Below, in pieces: positions 58,174 to 64,000 of a DNA stretch of 64,000 bases (within the stretch, counting starts at the first letter, position 1; each line of letters opens with the position of its first letter). The notes beneath the pieces were generated by a model. It saw only the letters and a list, made by a program, of their open reading frames with translations, was not told the DNA's origin and searched no databases. A program made the translations under genes and the position numbers. The DNA lies in contig NZ_JANTEZ010000002.1 in the NCBI RefSeq assembly GCF_024978135.1, positions 248,001 to 312,000 on the forward strand, given 5' to 3'. This stretch comes from Herbiconiux gentiana (GTDB lineage Bacteria; Actinomycetota; Actinomycetes; Actinomycetales; Microbacteriaceae).

Positions 58174-59171
58174 CCAGACCGATCACCCTGTTCACCGGCC
58201 AATGGGCCGACCTGCCGCTCGAGGAGGTCGCCCGGCTGGCGGCCTCCTGGGGCTACGACGGGCTCGAGATCGCCTGCTGGGGCGACCACCTCGACCCGTG
58301 GCGCTGGGACGAGCCGGGCTACGTCGAGGGCAAGCTCGAACTCCTCGCGCGGCACGGGCTCGAGGTGCACGCCATCTCGAACCACCTCAAGGGCCAGGCG
58401 GTGTGCGACGATCCGATCGACGCGCGCCACCGCGACATCCTTCCCGACGTCGTGTGGGGCGACGGCGAACCGGAGGGTGTGCGGCAGCGCGCGGCCGAGG
58501 AGATGACGCACACCGCCCGGCTCGCCGCCGCCCTGGGTGTGAAGACCGTCGTCGGCTTCACCGGGTCGAGCATCTGGAAGTACGTGGCGATGTTCCCGCC
58601 CGTCTCGCAGGAGCTCGTCGACGCCGGCTACCGCGACTTCGCCGAGCGGTGGAACCCGATCCTCGACGTCTTCGACGAGGTGGGGGTGCGGTTCGCCCAC
58701 GAGGTGCACCCCTCGGAGATCGCGTACGACTACTGGACGACCGTGCGCACCCTGGAGGCCATCGGCCACCGGGAGGCGTTCGGCCTGAACTGGGACCCGT
58801 CGCACTTCGTCTGGCAGGAGCTCGACCCCGTGTCGTTCATCCTGGAGTTCGCCGACCGCATCTACCACGTCGATTGCAAGGACGTGAAGATGAACACCGG
58901 CAACGGGCGGAACGGGCGCCTCGGTTCCCACCTCGCCTGGGCCGACCTCCGGCGCGGCTGGGACTTCGTCTCGACCGGGCACGGCGACGTGCCCTGGGAG
59001 AAGAGCTTCCGGGCGCTCAACTCGATCGGCTACGACGGCCCCATCTCGGTGGAGTGGGAGGACGCCGGGATGGACCGGCTCGTCGGAGCACCCGAGGCCC
59101 TGGGCTTCGTGAAGAAGCTGGCCTTCGAGGCGCCGAGCGCCTCGTTCGACGCCGCCTTCAGCACCCGCTGA
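58170..59171 (+). CDS. Sugar phosphate isomerase/epimerase (AP-endonuclease-2 TIM barrel)
   Basis: The 333-residue protein is a TIM barrel with metal ligands in FAHEVHPSE near residue 180, NWDPSHFVW near 210, HVDCKDVKM near 234 and SVEWED near 293. Similar proteins act as xylose-isomerase-like isomerases, epimerases or inosose dehydratases (IolE). It is coupled to the Gfo/Idh gene (ATGA overlap), so the two steps act on one substrate. Confidence 0.85.
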   Translation: MTRPITLFTGQWADLPLEEVARLAASWGYDGLEIACWGDHLDPWRWDEPGYVEGKLELLARHGLEVHAISNHLKGQAVCDDPIDARHRDILPDVVWGDGEPEGVRQRAAEEMTHTARLAAALGVKTVVGFTGSSIWKYVAMFPPVSQELVDAGYRDFAERWNPILDVFDEVGVRFAHEVHPSEIAYDYWTTVRTLEAIGHREAFGLNWDPSHFVWQELDPVSFILEFADRIYHVDCKDVKMNTGNGRNGRLGSHLAWADLRRGWDFVSTGHGDVPWEKSFRALNSIGYDGPISVEWEDAGMDRLVGAPEALGFVKKLAFEAPSASFDAAFSTR

Positions 59172-59181
59172 GGCGCGTCAC

Positions 59182-59209
59182 GCGGAGGGGCGCCCACGCT
59201 CCCCTCCGC
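59182..59209. terminator. Terminator between the isomerase and ROK genes
   Basis: GCGGAGGGG (59182-59190) and CCCCTCCGC (59201-59209) form a perfect 9-bp stem with a 10-base loop between convergent genes. Confidence 0.65.
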
Positions 59210-59243
59210 CCCACGACTCGCGTCGCTGGGCGGGGAGGACCTG

Positions 59244-60461
59244 TCAGTCCCGTTCCTCGCCCAGCGCCGCGACCATCGCGTCGATGCGCTCGATCGACAG
59301 CGCCGACTGGATGGCGAGCACCCCGGCCCCGGCGATCGCCGCGTCGGCCCCCATGCGCGACTTCGTGATCTCGAGGTGCTGCGTGGCGAAGGGCATGGCC
59401 CGCGTGTAGACCGCCTCGCGCACGCCCGCGATGAGGTGCTCCCCCGCGGCCGAGAGTGCGCCGCCGAGCACGATCGTCGACGGGTTCATCAGGCTCACGC
59501 AGGTGGTCAGCACCTCGCCGAGGTCGCGGCCCGCCTGGCGCACGGCCTGGATGGCGTCGATGTCACCCTGACGCACCAGCTCGACCACGTCGGCGCTGGT
59601 CGCGACCGGCGACCCGCCGTGCGAGAGCGCCCGCGCAACGGCCGAGCCGGAGGCGATCGCCTCGAGGCAGCCCTCGTTGCCGCAGCGGCAGTGCACGCCG
59701 GCGCCGCGAGCGACGTAGACGTGCCCCAGGTCGCCCGCAGTGCCCTGGGCTCCGCGCTGCAGCGCACCGCCCGAGATGACGCCGGCGCCGATGCCGGTGG
59801 CGATCTTCACGAAGATGAGGTCGTCGACCTCGGGCCAGGCGAGCTCGCGCTCGCCCAGCGCCATGATGTTCACGTCGTTGTCGACGAGGGCCGGCACGCC
59901 GAAGTGCGCCCCGAGCACGCCGGCCACGTCGTAGCGGTGCCAGCCGGGCATGATCGGCGGGTTCATCGGCCGGCCGGTGCTGTGCTCGACCGGGCCGGGC
60001 AGACCGACACCCACGGCGATCAGCGGGCCCACCCGGTCGCCCGCCGAGGCGACGAGCTCGGAGCCCAGGCGCATCACGCGGTCGAGCACCTCGCGCGGGC
60101 CGGCCGCGATGTCGAGGTCGACGGCCGACTCCTCGAGCACCCCGCCCGTCAGGTCGCTCACGGCGACCCGCACGTGCGAGGCCCCCACGTCGACGCCGAG
60201 CACGGAGTGCCCGATCGGATCGAGGGCGAACTGCGTCGACGGGCGGCCTCCCGTGGACACCGCGTCGCTGACGGGCTTCAGCAGCGCGAGCCGCATCAGG
60301 GCGTCGATGCGCAGGGCGACGGTGGAGCGAGCGAGCCCGGTCATGCCGGCGAGCTCCGACCTGGTGCGCGGCTGCCCGTCGCGCAGGATCTGGAACAGGT
60401 CGCTCGGGTTGGACCCCGAGGAGCCGTTCGCCGCGCGGCCGGGCAGACTTACGTCGATCAT
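59244..60461 (-). CDS. ROK family repressor (NagC/XylR type)
   Basis: The 405-residue protein begins with a winged helix (RTRSELAGMTGLARSTVALR) and continues with a sugar-kinase-like ROK domain: GVDVGASHVRVAV near residue 78, GLPGPVEHSTGRPMN near 155, and the zinc motif GVHCRCGNEGCLEAIASG near 260. The catalytic kinase Asp context (NDVNIMALGE) is kept, as in many repressors. It probably controls the adjacent sugar operon. The ATG at 60461 follows TAAGAT-N6; a GTG at 60467 would add two residues. Confidence 0.86.
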   Translation of the reverse strand: MIDVSLPGRAANGSSGSNPSDLFQILRDGQPRTRSELAGMTGLARSTVALRIDALMRLALLKPVSDAVSTGGRPSTQFALDPIGHSVLGVDVGASHVRVAVSDLTGGVLEESAVDLDIAAGPREVLDRVMRLGSELVASAGDRVGPLIAVGVGLPGPVEHSTGRPMNPPIMPGWHRYDVAGVLGAHFGVPALVDNDVNIMALGERELAWPEVDDLIFVKIATGIGAGVISGGALQRGAQGTAGDLGHVYVARGAGVHCRCGNEGCLEAIASGSAVARALSHGGSPVATSADVVELVRQGDIDAIQAVRQAGRDLGEVLTTCVSLMNPSTIVLGGALSAAGEHLIAGVREAVYTRAMPFATQHLEITKSRMGADAAIAGAGVLAIQSALSIERIDAMVAALGEERD

Positions 60462-60467
60462 CGACAC

Positions 60468-60473
60468 ATCTTA
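60468..60473 (-). promoter_or_regulatory. -10 box of the ROK gene, leaderless type
   Basis: TAAGAT on the minus strand ends six bases before the ATG at 60461. Confidence 0.5.
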
Positions 60474-63400
60474 GCTGGCGGTGGGCGCCGTCGCGCGCTC
60501 CTCCCGACGGATCCGGCGGCGCTCGCGCGTGCCCTCCACGAGGTTGTAGAACACCGGCAGCACGATCAGCGTCAGCACCGTCGACGAGACGAGCCCGCCG
60601 ATCACGATGATCGCCAGCGGCTGGGAGATGAACCCGCCCTTGCCGGTGAGGCCGACGGCCATCGGCAGCAGCGCGAAGATGGTGGCGAGCGCCGTCATCA
60701 GGATGGGGCGCAGTCGTCGGCTCGCGCCCTCCACCAGGGCGTCGCGCACGCTGAGACCCCGGGTGCGGTACTGGTTCACGAGGTCGACGAGCACGATCGC
60801 GTTCGTCACCACGATGCCGACGAGCATCAGCGCGCCGATGATCGACGGCACGCCGAGCGGGATGCCCGAGATGACCTGCAGCCCGATGGCACCGGTCGCG
60901 GCGAACGGGATCGAGACCAGCAGCAGCAGCGGCTGCAGCAGGCTCTTGAAGGTCGCCACCATCACCACATAGACGATCAGGATGGCCACGAGCAGCGCGA
61001 TGCCGAGCTGCGAGAAGGCGTCCTGCTGGTCGGTCACGACGCCCCCGACCTCGGCCGTCGCACCGGCGGGCAGCTCGACGTCGGCGAGCGCCTTCGTCAC
61101 CTCGCCGCTGGCCGTGCCGAGGTCGTCGCTGTTCGGCGTCACCGAGACGGTCGCGGTGCGCACGCCCTTCTGAGTGGTGATGGTCGAGGGGCCGTCGACC
61201 ACCGAGACGGTGGCGAGCGAGTCGAGCCGGGCCGGGCCGGCCGCCGTGGGGATGGTCAGCTCGGCGAGCTGCGCCTGCGTGGTCGGCGGGTTCTGGCTGT
61301 CGAGGTAGATCGTGTAGTTGGTGTCGTCGATCACGATCGAGCCGATGTTCGTGGGCTGCATGGCCTGCGAGACGATGCCGCCCACGGCGACCTCGCTGAG
61401 ACCGGCCTGGGCCGCCTTGGCGCGGTCGACCGCCACCTGCACGAACGGGCGGGAGGCGCTGAGGTTCGACGAGACCTGCTCGACGGCGCCGAGATCGGTC
61501 ATCGCGGCGACCACCGCATCGGAGGCCGTGGCCAGGTCGCCCTGGTTCGTCGCCGTGACGTCGATCGCGATGTCGGAGGAGGTGCCGAGCCCGGCCGCGG
61601 CCGAGACGCTCACCTCGCCGACGTCTGGCACGGCCTCGACCTCGCTGCGCACGGTCGACTGCAGCTTCTCCTGGTCGGCGTTCTCGTCGGTGGTGATGTT
61701 GTAGGTGATCGCGCTGTCGCCGCCGCCGGAGAACGCGTCGCGGAGGGACGACCCGCTGGAGCCGATGGTGAGCTGCACGGTCTCGACGCCGTCGATGCCC
61801 TCGAGCACCGACTCGACCTGGGTGGCCGCGGCCGACTGGGCCTCGAGGCTCGAGCCGACCGGCACGGTCTGCGTCACGGTGAGTGTGTTCTGGCCGCTGC
61901 CGCCGAGGAAGTTCGTCTTCATCAGCAGGGTGAGCGGGAGGGTGCCGAGGAGCACCACGACCGCGATCAGGATGGTGACGACGGAGTGCTTCAGCGTCCA
62001 GGCGATGATGGGGAGGTAGCGGCGCTGCAGGGCGGTGGGGGGCTCGTCCTCGAGGTCGCGGTGGTCGGTGGCGCGGGCGCGGCGGCGGAGGGGCTCGGCG
62101 GGGGCGGCCGTGGCCGTGGCGGGGGCGGCGGCATGCGCGGCGTGCCCGGCGGGAACCGGTTCGGGCTGAGCATCCGTCGTCTCGGTCACCGCGGCGGCAG
62201 CGGTCGCCCGCGCCTTCGGCGGCCGGATGAACCAGTACGCCAGCACCGGCACGATCGTGAGCGCGACCAGCAGCGACGCCAGCAGCGCGATCGTCACCGT
62301 GAGCGCGAACGGCCGGAACAGCTCACCCGTGGTGTCGCCCACGAAGGCGAGCGGCAGGAACACCGCGACCGTCGTGATGGTCGACGCGGTGATCGCGCCG
62401 GCCACCTCGCGCACGGCGTCGACGATCAGACCGGCCCGGGCGATGCCCGACTCCCGCGGCCCGAGCTCGGAGCCCGCGAGCGAGCCGAGGTGCCGCTTGA
62501 TGTTCTCGATCACCACGATGGAGTCGTCGACCACGCGACCGATCGCGATCGTCAGCGCACCGAGGGTGATGATGTTGAGCGTGTAGCCCGAGGCCTGCAG
62601 CCCGATGAAGGTGATCAGCACCGAGGTCGGGATGCTGATCGCGGTCACCAGCGTCGAGCGGATCGACAGCAGGAAGACGAACACCACGAGCACCGCGAAG
62701 ACGAGCCCGAGCAGCCCCTCGGTCGCCAGCGACTCGATCGACTCCTGGATGAACGGCGCCTGGTCGAACACGATCGTGAAGGTCGCACCCGGCAGGTCGG
62801 ACTCGAGCTGCGGCAGCAGGTCGCGCACGCCCTGCGAGACCTCGACCGTGTTGGCGCTCGGCAGCTTGGTCACCGAGATCGTCAGCGCGTCCTGCCCGTT
62901 CACCCGCGAGATCGACGTCACCGGGTCCTCGACGAGGGCGACGGTCGCGACCTCGCCGATCGTGATCGGGCTGCCGTCGGCGTCGAGCCCGGGCAGCGGG
63001 AGGTTCGCGACGTCGTCGGTGCTGGCGAGCTTCGAGCCCGACTGCACGGCGTAGCTCTGGCCGTTCTCGGTCAGCGTCCCGGCCGGGATGAGGCGCCCGT
63101 TCGCGTCGACGGCGTCGGTGATGGCGGTGGAGGTGAGCCCCCGTGCGGCCAGCGCCCCCGTGTCGGGCGTGATGGTCACGCGCTGGCCGATCTGGCCGAG
63201 CACCTGCGCCTCGCGCACGCCCTCCACGTCCTCGAGCGCGGGCACCGCGGTGGTCTCGAGCTGCTGCGCGAGCGCCTTGGCGTCGTCGCCCGAGACGGCG
63301 ATCGAGATGATCGGCAGGTCGTCGATGCTGCCGCTCAGCACCTGCGGGTCGAGGTCGGCCGGCAGGGTCGACTTGATGCGGTTGATCGCCTGGGTCATCT

Positions 63401-63722
63401 TCTGCTCGGCCGTGGCGAGGTCGGTGCCGTAGGTGAAGGTCGCCGAGATGATGCTGAGGTTCGTGCTGGAGGTGGCGCTCGAGGTCTCGAGGCCCTCCAC
63501 CCCCGCGATCGCGGTCTCGATCGGTGTCGAGACGTCGTCGTTCACCACCTCGGGGCTCGCGCCCGGGTAGGTGGTCAGCACCGCGAGCTGCGGGAACTGG
63601 ATGCTCGGGATGAGCTCCTGCTTGAGGCTCGTCAGTGCCAGCCCGCCGAACACCGCGACGACGATCGTGACGAGCGCGATGAGCGCTCGGTTCTTCATGC
63701 TGAGCACAGCGAGGAAATGCAC
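60471..63722 (-). CDS. RND efflux transporter, HAE1/AcrB-like
   Basis: The 1083-residue protein has the AcrB topology: one span, a large extracellular domain, six spans, repeated. TM4 has IAIGRVVDDSIVVIENIKRH near residue 400 with two adjacent Asp, the proton-relay positions; the second half has LMLVGIVVTNAIVLVDLVNQ near 985. A cytoplasmic Ala/Pro-rich loop lies near 510-570. Gram-positive relatives such as SwrC export surfactants or drugs. No membrane-fusion protein gene is next to it. The GTG at 63722 has no clear ribosome site. Confidence 0.88.
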   Translation of the reverse strand: MHFLAVLSMKNRALIALVTIVVAVFGGLALTSLKQELIPSIQFPQLAVLTTYPGASPEVVNDDVSTPIETAIAGVEGLETSSATSSTNLSIISATFTYGTDLATAEQKMTQAINRIKSTLPADLDPQVLSGSIDDLPIISIAVSGDDAKALAQQLETTAVPALEDVEGVREAQVLGQIGQRVTITPDTGALAARGLTSTAITDAVDANGRLIPAGTLTENGQSYAVQSGSKLASTDDVANLPLPGLDADGSPITIGEVATVALVEDPVTSISRVNGQDALTISVTKLPSANTVEVSQGVRDLLPQLESDLPGATFTIVFDQAPFIQESIESLATEGLLGLVFAVLVVFVFLLSIRSTLVTAISIPTSVLITFIGLQASGYTLNIITLGALTIAIGRVVDDSIVVIENIKRHLGSLAGSELGPRESGIARAGLIVDAVREVAGAITASTITTVAVFLPLAFVGDTTGELFRPFALTVTIALLASLLVALTIVPVLAYWFIRPPKARATAAAAVTETTDAQPEPVPAGHAAHAAAPATATAAPAEPLRRRARATDHRDLEDEPPTALQRRYLPIIAWTLKHSVVTILIAVVVLLGTLPLTLLMKTNFLGGSGQNTLTVTQTVPVGSSLEAQSAAATQVESVLEGIDGVETVQLTIGSSGSSLRDAFSGGGDSAITYNITTDENADQEKLQSTVRSEVEAVPDVGEVSVSAAAGLGTSSDIAIDVTATNQGDLATASDAVVAAMTDLGAVEQVSSNLSASRPFVQVAVDRAKAAQAGLSEVAVGGIVSQAMQPTNIGSIVIDDTNYTIYLDSQNPPTTQAQLAELTIPTAAGPARLDSLATVSVVDGPSTITTQKGVRTATVSVTPNSDDLGTASGEVTKALADVELPAGATAEVGGVVTDQQDAFSQLGIALLVAILIVYVVMVATFKSLLQPLLLLVSIPFAATGAIGLQVISGIPLGVPSIIGALMLVGIVVTNAIVLVDLVNQYRTRGLSVRDALVEGASRRLRPILMTALATIFALLPMAVGLTGKGGFISQPLAIIVIGGLVSSTVLTLIVLPVFYNLVEGTRERRRIRREERATAPTAS

Positions 63723-63785
63723 GTGGGGGTCTCTCTCGGAGGGATCCGTCGCCCGGCAGATGCCTAGGCTCCTTAACTATCCCAC

Positions 63786-64000
63786 CTACAGCCAGCCCTT
63801 GCGTTTGAAGATCTTGTACAGCAGGAACCCGAGGGCCAGCATCAGCGCCAGCGCGAAGGGGTAGCCGAGCAGCCAGTGCAGTTCGGGCATGTACTCGAAG
63901 TTCATGCCGTAGATGGTGCCGACGAGCGTCGGGGTGAACAGGATGGCCGCCCAGGACGAGATCTTCTTGATCTCGTTGTTCTGGTCCTGCCCCACCAGGG
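63786..64000 (-). CDS. corA: CorA Mg2+/Co2+ channel, C-terminal end (partial)
   Basis: The window shows the last 71 codons of a gene that starts beyond 64000. QDQNNEIKKISSWAAILFTP, then TLVGTIYGMNFEYMPELHW and a second span ending FLLYKIFKRKGW are diagnostic: the GMN signature between the two spans is the selectivity filter, and the basic end is typical. The N-terminal cytoplasmic funnel is outside. It is on the same strand as the RND gene, upstream of it. Confidence 0.92.
   Translation of the reverse strand, partial: LVGQDQNNEIKKISSWAAILFTPTLVGTIYGMNFEYMPELHWLLGYPFALALMLALGFLLYKIFKRKGWL

Noticed and set aside
59376-63767. Very long plus-strand open frame (over 1400 codons)
   Set aside because: It is antisense to the ROK and RND genes, which have clear motifs; the translation is Arg/His/Asp-rich low complexity typical of GC-rich shadows.

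Overview
The window looks like a chromosomal segment of a high-GC actinobacterium, most likely a member of the Microbacteriaceae. The reasons are the very GC-rich coding sequence, a DUF222/HNH endonuclease gene, an F420/FMN-type LLM oxidoreductase, a mycobacterial FprA-like reductase, a menaquinone (not ubiquinone) gene set, and the habit of starting genes with GTG or TTG. No rRNA, phage, transposase or CRISPR array is visible. The genus assignment is inference; nothing in the window names the species.

Layout. 1-2450: end of a Ppx/GppA phosphatase gene, a TrmH-type RNA methyltransferase, VanZ and SRPBCC genes, and tRNA-Met and tRNA-Thr. 2.6-9.5 kb: GH13 alpha-glucosidase, a membrane-anchored M23 peptidase, an inositol-phosphatase-like enzyme, tRNA-Tyr, a lytic transglycosylase lipoprotein and a VapBC-type toxin-antitoxin pair. 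9.5-18 kb: yajQ, Nudix, MocR regulator with EamA exporter, a 45-bp minisatellite, fprA, then a menaquinone block (polyprenyl synthase, menG, menF). 18-28 kb: secreted and fasciclin proteins, a second EamA exporter, a DUF202 pair, an ECF sigma factor co-transcribed with Asp23/Gls24-like genes, and an ECF-type thiamine-precursor transporter (ykoE, then ykoD-ykoC) interrupted by an M15-like peptidase gene. 28-35.4 kb: a sugar ABC transporter operon with a lactonase-like amidohydrolase, a polysaccharide deacetylase, and a FadR/GntR regulator divergent from an enolase-superfamily enzyme. 35.4-44.2 kb: DUF222/HNH, a long inverted repeat, a DMT transporter, a DEAD-box helicase with a ~200-nt leader, an ABM protein, a double-hotdog thioesterase, an LLM oxidoreductase and a CynX-like MFS exporter. 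44.3-50.4 kb: a tetR-mmpL-yhgE operon. 50.4-64 kb: asparagine permease, epimerase, DUF1304, a complete ribose-type ABC sugar operon with Gfo/Idh oxidoreductase, sugar isomerase and ROK repressor, an RND (HAE1-type) exporter and the 3' end of corA.

The most unusual protein is the 1019-residue MMPL transporter. Its last ~260 residues read as an ABC ATPase domain that has lost Walker A, signature and Walker B residues. It is translationally coupled to a YhgE/Pip protein and preceded by a TetR gene with two clear operators.

A second theme is start-site architecture. About eighteen genes carry a TANNNT box ending 6-8 bases before the start codon with no room for a leader, so leaderless transcription appears to be a main mode of expression here. 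Several candidate operators overlap these boxes.
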